From Hydrogenophilales bacterium CG_4_10_14_3_um_filter_63_21 (lineage in GTDB: Bacteria; Pseudomonadota; Gammaproteobacteria; Burkholderiales; Thiobacillaceae): a stretch of 32,111 nt of DNA. The position numbers and the translations under genes are program-made. The stretch covers positions 1 to 32,111 of the forward strand of contig PFJX01000002.1 of assembly GCA_002784045.1 (NCBI GenBank). Direction: 5' to 3'. The notes under the pieces are model-generated. The model had not been told where the DNA came from, ran no database searches, and was given only the letters and a program-made list of their open reading frames with translations. Shown here in pieces: positions 15,076 through 28,449 of this stretch (its first letter is position 1; every line of letters starts with the position of its first letter).

Positions 15076-18000
15076 ATGTCTTCCAAACCCACGCCCACAT
15101 CGTCTCGGACTATGCGACCTACATTCGCAGTTTCCTGAAGATCGCCGATCCCCAGATTCGTGATGTGGTGGAGGGTGAGTTGAACCAGGGCAAGCTGTGG
15201 CCGGAGCCGCTGTTGCAGTTCAACCCCTCGTTCGAGAGCGGTGGCAGCCTCGACGATCTCACCGCAGACGGCACACTTCATCCTGACATCCGGGACATCT
15301 TCAGGGGCTACTCCCTTTATCGCCACCAGGTCGACGCAATCAAGCTGGGTACAGCCGGCAAGGATTTCATAGTTACTTCCGGCACCGGCTCCGGCAAGTC
15401 GCTGACCTACATCGGCTCGATCTTTCATCACCTTTTGTCCAACCCCGGCGTTCCAGGCGTGGTGGCGGTGGTGGTGTATCCGATGAACGCACTCATCAAT
15501 TCCCAGTTCGATGAGTTCGAGCGTTATCAGAAGAACTACGAAGAGGCCACCGGCAAGCCTTTCCCGATCACCTTCGGCCAATACACCGGGCAGGAGGGTG
15601 AAGACAAACGCGCCAAGATGCGTGAGAAGCCGCCCCAGATCCTGCTCACCAACTACATGATGCTGGAACTGTTGCTGACCCGATTGCGCGAGCGGCCAAT
15701 CCGGAACGGCATCTACCAGAACCTCCGCTTCCTGGTTTTCGACGAACTACATACCTATCGCGGCAGGCAGGGGGCCGATGTAGCCATGCTCATGCGCCGC
15801 ATTCGTGCGCAGTGCGGGCAGCCCGTGGTGTGTATCGGCACCTCTGCGACCATGGTTTCGGTGGGTTCCCTGGCCGAACAGCGTACCGAGGTGGCGAAAG
15901 TGGCGACCATGCTGTTTGGCAAGCCGTTCGCGCCGAACCAGATCATCAACGAGACCCTCGACCGCTCCCTGGCTTACCAAGGCCAGCTTCCGACTCAATC
16001 AGAGATGGCAACCGCCATTGCTGCCGGGATCAATCCGGATGCGGACATCGCTTTGCTCAAGACCCATCCTGTCGCGGTCTGGCTGGAAAACCGGGTTGCT
16101 CTCGATACCCGTGATGGCGTGCTGTTCCGAGGCAAACCCAGACGGATATCGGATATCGTCTCGGATATAGCCGCCGCATCCGGCCAGTCTCCAGAGCACT
16201 GCCGCAAGCACCTCGAAGCCCTGCTCCAGTGGATCAGCCTGGCCAATCAACGCCTTCAGGACGCCGGCCAGCGCTACACCCTGCTGCCCTTCAAGTTGCA
16301 CCAGTTCATCTCCCAGACCGGCTCGGTCTACACCACGCTCGACCAGGATGAGAACCGCCACATCACCCTGGAGCCGGGGGTCTATCTCAAGGGTGACGCC
16401 GACAAGAAACCGATCTTCCCCAACGTCTTCAGCCGTGCCAGTGGACATGCCTTCATTTGTGTCTCCCGCGTCGGCGACAGACTGGAACCACGCGAATTTC
16501 GCGAGCTATCCGAGGACGATGAGGAAACCACCGACGGCTATCTGATCGTCGGTGACGAAGTCTGGGATCCGCTCGAAGACATGGAACTCCTGCCCGAGTC
16601 CTGGTTCCGCGTGACCAAATCGGGTCCGGTGCCGGACACGCGCAAGAAAGCCTTCTTCCCGACCAAGCTCTATTTCGACGAAACGGGGCTTTGTTCCGAG
16701 AGCAAGGCCATGAAGTGGTGGGGCTGGTTCATGAAGGCGCCGCTCCTGTTCGACCCGACCGGCGGGGTGTTCTACGACACCAAGACCAACGAAGGCACCA
16801 AGCTCACCAAGCTGGGCAGCGAAGGCCGCAGCACCTCCACCACCATCACCGCTTTCTCCATCCTCAACCAACTGGACGACGCGGGTTATCGGCAGCAAGA
16901 CCAGAAACTCCTCAGCTTCACTGATAACCGCCAGGATGCCGCGCTCCAGGCCGGCCATTTCAATGACTTCGTTCAGGTCGTGCGCCTGCGTGCAGGCATT
17001 CGAAAAGCGTTGGAGCTGGCATCGGGCCATACGCTGAATTTCGCCAACATCGGCGAAGCCGTGCGACTTGCCATGAACCTGCCGTTCCTGGATTTCGCCA
17101 ACAAGAACGAAGAGCCCGCGCTCGCCCCGGTCAAGCGCAATTACGAACAATCCTTCCAAGAATACCTGGTTTACCGCGCCATCGCCGACCTGCGCCGGAG
17201 CTGGCGCATCGTCCTGCCCAACTTGGAACAGTGCGCGTTGCTCAGCATCGACTACGCGGACCTGGATGAGATCGCCGCCACCGATGAGTTCTGGCGGGCC
17301 ATGCCCTTGCTGAACCAGTTGGATCACGCGGAGCGCAGGGACTTCATCGCCACCATCCTGGATTTCTTCCGCCTCGAATTTGCCATCGAAAGCGAGAACT
17401 ACCTCACGCAATCTCGCATCAAGGAAAACGAAAAACAGTTCCGCGAAATGCTGCGCAGTCCCTGGACACTGGATCGCAACGAGGAACTACGGGAACCCTT
17501 CTTCATTCGCCTCGACCCGCTGCACAAATCTGCCCGGATGTCGTCCAAGAGCATGGGGCCGGCCAGCGCGCTGGGTAAATTCATCAAACTATATGTGCGC
17601 CAGAATGACATCGACATTGATCTTAAAAGTGACAGCTATCGTCGACTTATTGGCGACTTGATGGAGAGGTTGGAAAAAGCCGACTACCTCAAGTCCATGT
17701 CCGCACGTAGCAACGAGAATAAGGAAATCCACGTATATCAACTTCGTCTCGTCAAAATCATCTGGAAGTTGGGCGACGGCAAGACCGTCAAGGCTGATGT
17801 CATCAAGCAGCGCTCCTACAAGGACCAGACGCCAAGGCCTAACGAATTCTTCCAGGCCCTGTACCAGCGTGACTTCGCCAAGGCTAAGCGCTTACGAGGC
17901 GAGGACCACACCGGCCAACTCGGCACCGAAACCCGCATCGAGCGGGAGGATCTGTTCCGCCAGGGCCAGATCAGCGCACTGTTCTGTTCACCCACCATGG

Positions 18001-20185
18001 AGCTGGGCATCGACATCGGCGGTCTCAGCGTGGTCCACCTGCGCAATGCCCCGCCCAATCCGTCCAATTACGCCCAGCGCGCGGGGCGGGCTGGCAGAAG
18101 CGGGCAGGGCGCGCTGATCTTCACCTACTGCTCCAGTTACGCCCCCCACGACCGACACTATTTCAAGGAACAGGAAGCCCTGGTGGCGGGCGCGGTCATG
18201 GCGCCCCGGCTGGATCTGTGCAACCGGGAACTGCTGGCTTCTCACCTCAATGCCCTGGCCGTTTCCCGCCTCGGCCTGCCCGGCCTGGAAGGCGGCAATG
18301 GTCTTAGCCCATCAATCATGCGACTGGTGGTGGATGACAACGACAAACTACCGTTGGCCTCCGAAGTCCGTGCTGGTCTGGAGATTTCACCCACCCAGTT
18401 CAGCGAGCTAAAAGCCACCTTCAAACGCGTCATCAAGGACTTCGAGCCCGCGCTTTCAGCCAACGCGGCGACCTGGTACTCCGACCAGTGGATCGAACAG
18501 AACCTGTCCAAGATCGCGGATCACCTGGATAGCGCGCTTGTGCGTTGGCGGCGGCTGTACCGTTCCGCCCGCACCATCCTCAGCCGCGCCACCCAGCAGA
18601 TCGAAAGCGGCACCCTCAGCCTGGGCAGCGACGAATACCGCAAGCATAAGCGCAACCAGGACCAGGCCACGCGCCAGCTCGATCTGTTGCGCAACGATCT
18701 GAAAGGCAAATCGGCCGAACTCTCCGAGTTCTATCCGTATCGCTACTTTGCTTCGGAAGGTTTTCTGCCCGGCTACAACTTCACCCGCCTGCCAATTCGC
18801 GTCTTCCTGCCCAGCAACGACACCGCCGGTGAGTTCATTTCGCGCCCGCGTTCCATCGCCCTGCGCGAGTTCGGCCCGCAGAACATCATCTATCACAACG
18901 GCCGCAAGTACCGTGTTTGCCAACTGGTGGTGCAAGACGCCGAGTCGGCGCTGACCGAAGCCAAGCTCAGTATCAAGGCGGGCTACTTCCTCACCGGAGA
19001 ACAAAAGGACCTGGAGATCTGCCCCTTCTCCGGTCTCAACCTGGGCGATGCCGTCAACAAGGAGCACTTACACAACCTCATGGAGATGGCCGAGTCCCGT
19101 GCCGAGGAGATCGATCGCATCACGTGCGAGGAAGAAGAACGCCGTTCCCGGGGCTACAACATCCGCACCTATTTCTCCGTCGATGGCGGCCATCTGGAAC
19201 GGGTTCGCAAGGCCGTGGCGCGCTCCAGTGAAAGCGTCCTGCTCAACCTGCGTTACATACCTGCGGCCCGTCTGATTCACGTCAATCGCCAATGGCGGGC
19301 GCGCCATGACGAAGGATTTCCCATCGGCCTGATCTCAGGTGACTGGCGTAGCGCCATGCCGGGGCCGGAGAGCAACCTCAAGGAGGAATTCCGCCTGGTG
19401 AAGCTGTGGACCTCCAACCTGGCCGATGTGCTCTACATTGAGCCGATCCAGCCGCTGGGACTCAAGCCGGACGGCGTCATCACGTTACAACACGCCCTCA
19501 AACGGGCCATCGAAGGCGTCTTTCAGGTCGAGCCGAATGAAATCGGGGTGGTCGCCGTGGGCGATCCAGAAGCCCCAAGCATCCTGATCTACGAGGCGGC
19601 CGAAGGCAGCCTTGGCATCCTCTCCCAGTTTGTCGACGACGTGACCGTATTCCACCAGGTTGTTGAAGAAGCCCAACAGATTTGCCGCTTCGACGACGCC
19701 GAATACAAAGGACCGGCCAGCTACGACGATCTGCTCAGCTACTTCAATCAGCGCGACCACAAGATTATCGACCGCCACCTGATCCAGGACGCCCTGGAAA
19801 AGCTGCGCATCTGCACCATCGAGATTCAGACCAACACCGGCTACGCCAGCTACGAAGAGCAAAACCAGGCCCTGCGGCGCGGCCTCGACCCCAACTCTTC
19901 CACCGAGCGCAAGTTCATCGACTACCTCTACGCCAATGGCCTGCGCCTGCCTGATTCCGCCCAGAAGCGTGTCGATGGCATCTACGTGCAACCGGATTTT
20001 TATTACGAACCGCGCATCTGGGTCTTTTGCGATGGCACGCCACATGACCAGCCCGCGGTTCAGGCCGATGACGAAGCCAAGCGACAGGCCATCATGGCCA
20101 AGGGGGATGAGGTCTGGGTCTACTACTACAAAGACAACCTCGCCGAGAAAGTTGCGGCGCGCCCAGACATCTTCAGGAAGGTGAA

Positions 20186-20189
<4 letters not shown>
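15072..20189 (+). CDS. Giant DEAD-box/DUF1998 helicase with C-terminal Vsr-like nuclease domain
   Basis: A 1705-residue superfamily 2 helicase. RecA domain 1 (about 80-330) has Q-motif-like YRHQVDAI, Walker A SGTGSGKS (103-110), DELH (224-227) and SAT (258-260). A long insert follows, including LSFTDNRQDAALQAG, typical of the MrfA/YprA/DruE helicase group. RecA domain 2 carries CSPTMELGIDIGG and QRAGRAGR (1002-1009). A DUF1998-like module lies near 1440-1560 (LQHALKRAIEG, then ILIYEAAEGSLGIL). The last 100 residues look like a Vsr/PD-(D/E)XK nuclease: E1612, D1642 in QPDFYYE, D1654 in WVFCDGTPHD. No CxxC pairs of the MrfA cluster are seen. In DISARM the helicase DrmA and the DUF1998 protein DrmB are separate; here both parts are in one chain. 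DruE of Druantia is the other relative. It overlaps the following gene by 4 bases. Confidence 0.8.
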
Positions 20190-23095
<2,906 letters not shown>

Positions 23096-23106
23096 AGGCC
23101 CAATTC

Positions 23107-24516
23107 ATGACCACGACTCCGGAACAAATCGACCTCTGGCGGCAACTTCCGTCTGAAACCCAGCGACTGGAGTTCAAGGAAGGCAAGAACCAGTACGACA
23201 CTCGCAAACTTCACAAGTATTGCGTGGCGCTGGCCAACGAAGGCGGTGGCTATCTACTGCTTGGCATCGCCGATAAACCGCCCCGTGCCGTGGTGGGTAC
23301 ACAAGCGTTTACCGACACCATCGTCACAGCCGAGAAGCTCTTTCAAGCCCTGGGCTTTCGGGTGGACATCGAAGAAGTCGCCCATCCAGATGGCCGGGTG
23401 CTGGTCTTCCACATTCCCCCCCGGCCACGCGGCACGGCCTACCACCTGGAGGGTGCCTACCTGATGCGATCTGGTGAGGAACTGGTGCCCATGAGCGAGG
23501 ACCAGTTGCGCCGGATATTTTCAGAAGGCGAACCGGACTGGCTGGAAGAGCACACCAGAACAGGTCTGGATGGCGGAGAAGTGGTCGAACTGCTGGATAC
23601 CCAGGGCTTTTTTGAACTCCTCAAACAGCCCTATCCCACGGATCGTTCAGGCGTGGTTGACCGCCTGAAACGTGAACGCCTGCTCGATGAGACAGCCAAC
23701 GGCTATGCCATCCGCCGCTTGGGCGCGCTGCTTCTGGCGAAACGCCTGGTGGACTTTCCGGATATGGAACGCAAGGCGCCGAGAGTCGTGGTCTACACCG
23801 GCACCTCCAAGCTCGAAACCCGGCTCGACTACACCGCGCCCAAGGGCTACGCGGTCGGCTTCCAGGATTTGATCGGCTTTGTCATGAGCCAGCTTCCTCA
23901 GAACGAGGTCGTCGAGAACGCGTTGCGCCAGGAGATGAAACTGGTGCCCGACATCGTCATCCGCGAATTGGTCGCCAACGCCCTCATTCATCAGGATCTA
24001 TCGGTGACCGGCGCGTCAGTGATGATCGAAATATTTAGTAACCGAGTGGAGATTTCGAACCCGGGCGAACCGATCGTCCCGGTTGAGCGTTTCATCGACG
24101 GCTATCAGTCTCGCAACGAGCGCCTTGCCGACCTGATGCGCCGAATGAACATCTGCGAGGAGAAAAGCAGCGGCATCGACAAAGTGGTCCATGCCGCCGA
24201 GGTGTACCAGTTGCCCGCCCCGGACTTTCGTGCCGGACACCGCAGAACCGTGGCCACCCTCTACGGCCCCCGGCAGTTCGAAGACATGGATCGAGAGGAT
24301 CGAATCCGTGCCTGCTATCAGCACTGCGCCTTGAAATGGGTGATGTCCGAGCGGATGACCAACCAATCCCTGCGCGAGCGTTTCGGCCTGCCAGAAAGCA
24401 AGAGCGCCATCGCCTCCCAGGTCATTGCCGCCACCATCGAGGTAGGAATGATCAAGCCGGATGAACGGGTAGGCGCCTCGCGCAAGTTCGCTCGCTACCT
24501 GCCGTTCTGGGCATGA
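23107..24516 (+). CDS. AlbA_2 (Schlafen-like) domain protein with GHKL-type ATPase domain
   Basis: A 469-residue protein. Residues about 18-135 form an AlbA_2 domain: LEFKEGKN (E22, K24), then KYCVALANEGGGYLLLGIAD, a pattern shared with the Slfn AlbA_2 fold, which in some families cuts or binds RNA. Residues about 280-365 resemble the HATPase_c_4 (GHKL) module: ELVANALIHQDLS with N-box-like residues, NPGEPIVPVERF, then EEKSSGIDKVV. A winged-helix-like C-terminus follows. Proteins of this build are usually called transcriptional regulators, but many also lie in defence loci. It sits inside the helicase-methyltransferase cluster and shares the transcript upstream, so it may be a nucleic-acid effector or a regulator. 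The 131-bp gap after it suggests a separate promoter for the methyltransferase. Confidence 0.75.
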   Translation: MTTTPEQIDLWRQLPSETQRLEFKEGKNQYDTRKLHKYCVALANEGGGYLLLGIADKPPRAVVGTQAFTDTIVTAEKLFQALGFRVDIEEVAHPDGRVLVFHIPPRPRGTAYHLEGAYLMRSGEELVPMSEDQLRRIFSEGEPDWLEEHTRTGLDGGEVVELLDTQGFFELLKQPYPTDRSGVVDRLKRERLLDETANGYAIRRLGALLLAKRLVDFPDMERKAPRVVVYTGTSKLETRLDYTAPKGYAVGFQDLIGFVMSQLPQNEVVENALRQEMKLVPDIVIRELVANALIHQDLSVTGASVMIEIFSNRVEISNPGEPIVPVERFIDGYQSRNERLADLMRRMNICEEKSSGIDKVVHAAEVYQLPAPDFRAGHRRTVATLYGPRQFEDMDREDRIRACYQHCALKWVMSERMTNQSLRERFGLPESKSAIASQVIAATIEVGMIKPDERVGASRKFARYLPFWA

Positions 24517-24518
24517 GC

Positions 24519-24604
24519 TTATTAAAGCGATGCCCCTCGTGACCATCAGACTTGGAGAGAAAGCGCTTTGAAAACAGTAAGTTGTTTATTTAAGCGATTG
24601 CCCT
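24519..24604 (+). promoter_or_regulatory. Two 19-bp direct repeats flanking a 10-bp palindrome
   Basis: TTATTAAAGCGATGCCCCT at 24519-24537 and TTATTTAAGCGATTGCCCT at 24586-24604 agree in 16 of 19 positions, and their starts are 67 bp apart. Between them AAAGCGCTTT (24560-24569) is a perfect palindrome. This AT-rich island in GC-rich surroundings probably carries the promoter and operator of the methyltransferase gene. A TTGAAA at 24568-24573 could be a -35, with no clear -10. Confidence 0.5.
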
Positions 24605-24647
24605 TTCCGAACTTGGTCGAGGTCATTCTCATGGTGGTCAGCCAGGC

Positions 24648-27600
24648 ATGACCTACCCCAGCATCCGCATCGAAGGGGCCATCCTCTCGCCGGACATCCT
24701 CGAACGCCTCGACGATGCCCCCGGCCAGCGCCCCGCCGACTTTGGCCTAGATGGCAGCGGCAAGGTCAAGGACGAGATCGCGCGCGCCTGGGCCGATGCC
24801 CAGGACTACTGGCGCATCTTCCAGCGCAAGCTCGACACCCTCAGACCCGAAGCTCCGGCCACCACCGAAACCCGCAACCTCTGGATCACCCCCTTGCTCG
24901 GCCTGCTCGGCTACCAGCTCGAATACCAGGCCAAGGGCGTCGAACTCAACGGCAAGACCTACCCCATTTCCCACCGTGTAACCAATCGCGGTAACACACC
25001 CATCCACATCATCGGCACCCGCGAACCCGCCGGGCTGGACCGCAAGCCGGATCGCACCCGATTTGGCCAAACATTTGGCGCGCCGCGCATGTCCGCCCAC
25101 GCCCTGGTGCAGGAATACCTCAACCTGCACGACGAGCTGTACGGCCTGGTCAGCAACGGCCGCATCCTGCGCCTGCTGCGCGACAGTTCCCGGCTGATCA
25201 AGCTCAGTTATCTGGAATTCGACCTCGACCGCATCTTCACCGACGGCCTGTTCGCCGACTTCGCGGTGCTCTATCGGCTGCTCCACGTCACCCGCCTGCC
25301 AGTCAGCAATGAGGCGGCGGCGGAAAGCCTGATCGAGCGTTACCACCAGGATTCCCTCGACTCCGGCGCCCGCATCCGCGAGGGCCTGAGCAAGGCGGTG
25401 GAACAAGCCATCCGCGACTTCGCCAACGGCTTTCTCGCCCACCCGGCCAATGACACCCTGCGGCAATCCATCGCGGAAGGGCGCCTGCAATCGGATACCT
25501 ACTACCAGCACCTGCTGCGCCTGATCTATCGGCTGCTGTTCCTTTTGGTGATCGAAGAACGCGACCTCGTCTTCCCGCCCTCGGCCACCAATGCACAACG
25601 CGACATCTACCGGCGCTACTACAGCCTGGATCGCCTGCGCCGGCTTTCGGAAAAGCGCCACCTCGCCGACAAACGCCACCACGACCTCTGGCTGGCCCTG
25701 CTCGCCAACTTCCGCCTGTTCGAAGCTCACGGGCCGGGCGAAAAGCTCGGTCTCGCGCCGCTGGCCGGTGACCTGTTCAACCCAGCTGCCATCGGCCCTC
25801 TGGCCGGCTGCATGTTGGGCAACGACGTCCTGCTCGGCTGCCTGCGCGCCCTCGGGCTCTATCAACATCCAGACAACGGTCAGACCATCCGCGTCAACTA
25901 CGCCGCCCTCAACGTAGAGGAATTCGGCTCAGTCTACGAAGGCCTGCTGGAATACCAACCGGTCTTTATCACCACCAACAATCGTCCGGAATTTACCTTC
26001 GCCCAAGGCGACCAGCGCGCCGCCACCGGCTCCCACTACACCCCGGACGACCTGGTCCAGCCCCTCATCAAGCACTCGCTCGACTACCTCATCGCCGACA
26101 AGCTCAAGGCGCCCGACCCGGAACAAGCCCTGCTCGACCTGCGCGTTGCCGACATCGCCTGCGGTTCCGGCCACATCCTGCTCGCTGCCGCCCGCCGCAT
26201 CGCTACCGAACTGGCCATCGTCCGCACCGGTGAGGAACAACCCTCGCCCTCGGCCTTCCGCGCCGCCATCCGCGATGTCATCCGCCACTGCATCTACGGC
26301 GTGGACTTGAACCCGCTCGCCGTCGAACTGTGCAAGGTCGCCCTCTGGCTAGAAGCCCACAACCCTGGCGAGCCGCTCAACTTCCTCGACCACCACATCA
26401 AATGCGGCAACGCTATCGTCGGCTTCGCCCGGCGCGAGGAAGCCGAACGCGGCGTACCCGACGCAGCCTTCGCCAGCCAGCCCGGCGACGATAAGGAAAC
26501 CGCAGCGCTGCTGAGAAAGCGCAACAAGCAGGAACGCAAGGACCACGAGACTGGCCAACTCCCGCTTGCACCGGCCTTGCAGAAACAACTCGACGACATC
26601 CTGCGCGGTTGGCGAGAACTCGCCACCCTGCCGGAACACACCCCCGACCAGATTGAAGCCAAGAAGACCCGCTACCTCGCCTTCAGCCAGAGCCAGGACG
26701 CCTGGTTCCTGAACCAGATCGCCGCCATCCCCATTGCCCAGTTCTACCTACCCAAGACACCGGAGAACCTGCCGAAATTCATCACCGACGCCGCTTACCG
26801 GCGCTACTGGCAAGGCGAGGTCAGCCCGCAAGGCCAGGCCACCGCCGAGGCCTGGGCGATGGCGGAGCGCAAGCGTTTCTTCCATTGGTTTCTGGAGTTC
26901 CCGGAGATCATCGGGCGGGGTGGGTTTGACTGCATTCTGGGGAATCCGCCATACAAAGGGGGCCAAGACTTGAGCGGCTTCTATGGCCATGCCTTTTGCG
27001 AATACGTGAAATGGGAATTCGCACCGGCGGGTCTGTCTGACTTGGTGGCCTATTTCGTCCGCCGTCTGTATGCCTTGCTGCGCCCTGGTGGTTTTACTGC
27101 CTTCATCACCACCAATTCCATCAAGGACGGCGACGTTCGTAAGGACGGGCTGGAACAGGTGTTGAAGCAGGGCGGCGCGATCAACATGGCCGTGCGCGGC
27201 ATCAAGTGGCCGGGGCGGGCAAAGCTCGTGGTGGCGCTGGTTGCCCTGCACAAAGGTGAATGGTGCGGAAGACGGGTGCTGGACGGCAAGGACGTAGCAG
27301 TAATCAACGCTTACTTCGAAGACAGCGAAGATGCGGGGGAACCCGCGCCGATACCAGAAAACGGCAATCGTATTTTTATGGGGTCGATTTTCTTGGGCGA
27401 TGGCTTCTTGCTAGACCGACAGGAGTCAGAGTTCTTCCGCAAAGAGCCGAAGAACGTTACAGCAATATTCCCATTGCTGAACGGCCAAGAAGTCAACTCG
27501 CACCCGCTTCAAGTTCCTTCGCGTTGGATCATTAATCTTGAGGACTGTGAAACACTCGAACAGGCGGAATTGAAGTACCCGCAGCTTCTAGAGCGAATAC

Positions 27601-28427
27601 GTGAAAAGGTATTGCCAGACCGTCTTGCACAGAAAAACGAGGGTGCAAAACGCTGGTGGTGGAGATATTACCGATATAACAAACTTTGCTACGACAACCT
27701 GGACGCTATAGGTAAGTGCTTTTTGGCAGCTCGTACTACGAAGCACCTATCGTTTTCGCAAACCGATAGCGGCAAGATATTTACTGACGCAGTTTATGTA
27801 TTCACCACCGACCGCTGGGACCTCTACGCAGTCGTCCAATCCGCCCTGCACGAGGTCTGGGCACGCAAATACAGCGGCGCATTGAAGCAGGATTTGCGCT
27901 ATTCACCGTCGAACTGCTTCGACACCTTCCCCTTCCCCGAAGGCCTCTGGCAAACCCCGCACCCCGCCCTGGCCAACCTCGGCGCCGCGTACCACGAACA
28001 CCGCCGCGTCCTCATGCGCCAACTCTGGCTCGGCCTCACCGACATCTACAACCTGTTCCACACCCGCGACCTCACCCCCGCCCAGGTCGCCAAGGTCAGC
28101 AAGAAATCCATTGAAGAAGCCGAAGCCGGCTACCAGGGCATCCTCGAACTGCGCCGCCGCCACCGCCAACTCGACGAAGCCATCCGCGACGCCTACGGCT
28201 GGATCGATCTCAACCTCGGCCACGACTTCCACGAAGTCGAAACCCTCCCCGATAACGACCGCGTCCGCTACACGATCAGCCCCGCCGCCCGCAAGGAAGT
28301 CCTCAAACGCCTCCTGGCCGAAAACCACCGTCGCGCCGCAATTCAGGAGCCGGCCGTCGTCAAGCCAACCGCGAAGAAGCGCGGCAGGAAATCAGCCGTG
28401 AGCGAAGCCAATGGCGAGCTGTTCTGA
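24648..28427 (+). CDS. Eco57I-type N6-adenine DNA methyltransferase, DrmMI-like
   Basis: A 1259-residue class I methyltransferase of the large single-chain type found in class 1 DISARM (DrmMI), PglX/BREX and type IIG enzymes. An N-terminal helical region (about 1-330) contains segments common in this group, such as SAHALVQEYLNLHDELYGLV and LEFDLDRIF. The SAM-binding motif I DIACGSG is at 502-508 and the catalytic motif IV NPPY at 766-769. The rest is target recognition and a C-terminal helical part. I see no convincing nuclease active site. Bases about 27290-27800 are clearly poorer in GC (44 against 64 percent in samples), suggesting a replaced recognition domain. The start at 24648 has no strong ribosome site. 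It is likely driven by its own regulatory gap and marks host DNA as self. Confidence 0.85.
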   Translation: MTYPSIRIEGAILSPDILERLDDAPGQRPADFGLDGSGKVKDEIARAWADAQDYWRIFQRKLDTLRPEAPATTETRNLWITPLLGLLGYQLEYQAKGVELNGKTYPISHRVTNRGNTPIHIIGTREPAGLDRKPDRTRFGQTFGAPRMSAHALVQEYLNLHDELYGLVSNGRILRLLRDSSRLIKLSYLEFDLDRIFTDGLFADFAVLYRLLHVTRLPVSNEAAAESLIERYHQDSLDSGARIREGLSKAVEQAIRDFANGFLAHPANDTLRQSIAEGRLQSDTYYQHLLRLIYRLLFLLVIEERDLVFPPSATNAQRDIYRRYYSLDRLRRLSEKRHLADKRHHDLWLALLANFRLFEAHGPGEKLGLAPLAGDLFNPAAIGPLAGCMLGNDVLLGCLRALGLYQHPDNGQTIRVNYAALNVEEFGSVYEGLLEYQPVFITTNNRPEFTFAQGDQRAATGSHYTPDDLVQPLIKHSLDYLIADKLKAPDPEQALLDLRVADIACGSGHILLAAARRIATELAIVRTGEEQPSPSAFRAAIRDVIRHCIYGVDLNPLAVELCKVALWLEAHNPGEPLNFLDHHIKCGNAIVGFARREEAERGVPDAAFASQPGDDKETAALLRKRNKQERKDHETGQLPLAPALQKQLDDILRGWRELATLPEHTPDQIEAKKTRYLAFSQSQDAWFLNQIAAIPIAQFYLPKTPENLPKFITDAAYRRYWQGEVSPQGQATAEAWAMAERKRFFHWFLEFPEIIGRGGFDCILGNPPYKGGQDLSGFYGHAFCEYVKWEFAPAGLSDLVAYFVRRLYALLRPGGFTAFITTNSIKDGDVRKDGLEQVLKQGGAINMAVRGIKWPGRAKLVVALVALHKGEWCGRRVLDGKDVAVINAYFEDSEDAGEPAPIPENGNRIFMGSIFLGDGFLLDRQESEFFRKEPKNVTAIFPLLNGQEVNSHPLQVPSRWIINLEDCETLEQAELKYPQLLERIREKVLPDRLAQKNEGAKRWWWRYYRYNKLCYDNLDAIGKCFLAARTTKHLSFSQTDSGKIFTDAVYVFTTDRWDLYAVVQSALHEVWARKYSGALKQDLRYSPSNCFDTFPFPEGLWQTPHPALANLGAAYHEHRRVLMRQLWLGLTDIYNLFHTRDLTPAQVAKVSKKSIEEAEAGYQGILELRRRHRQLDEAIRDAYGWIDLNLGHDFHEVETLPDNDRVRYTISPAARKEVLKRLLAENHRRAAIQEPAVVKPTAKKRGRKSAVSEANGELF

Positions 28428-28449
28428 ATGGTTCCAAGAGAGAAGATGA

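Noticed and set aside
24519-24604. CRISPR-like repeat and spacer
   Set aside because: Only two imperfect 19-bp copies, no array and no cas genes in the window.
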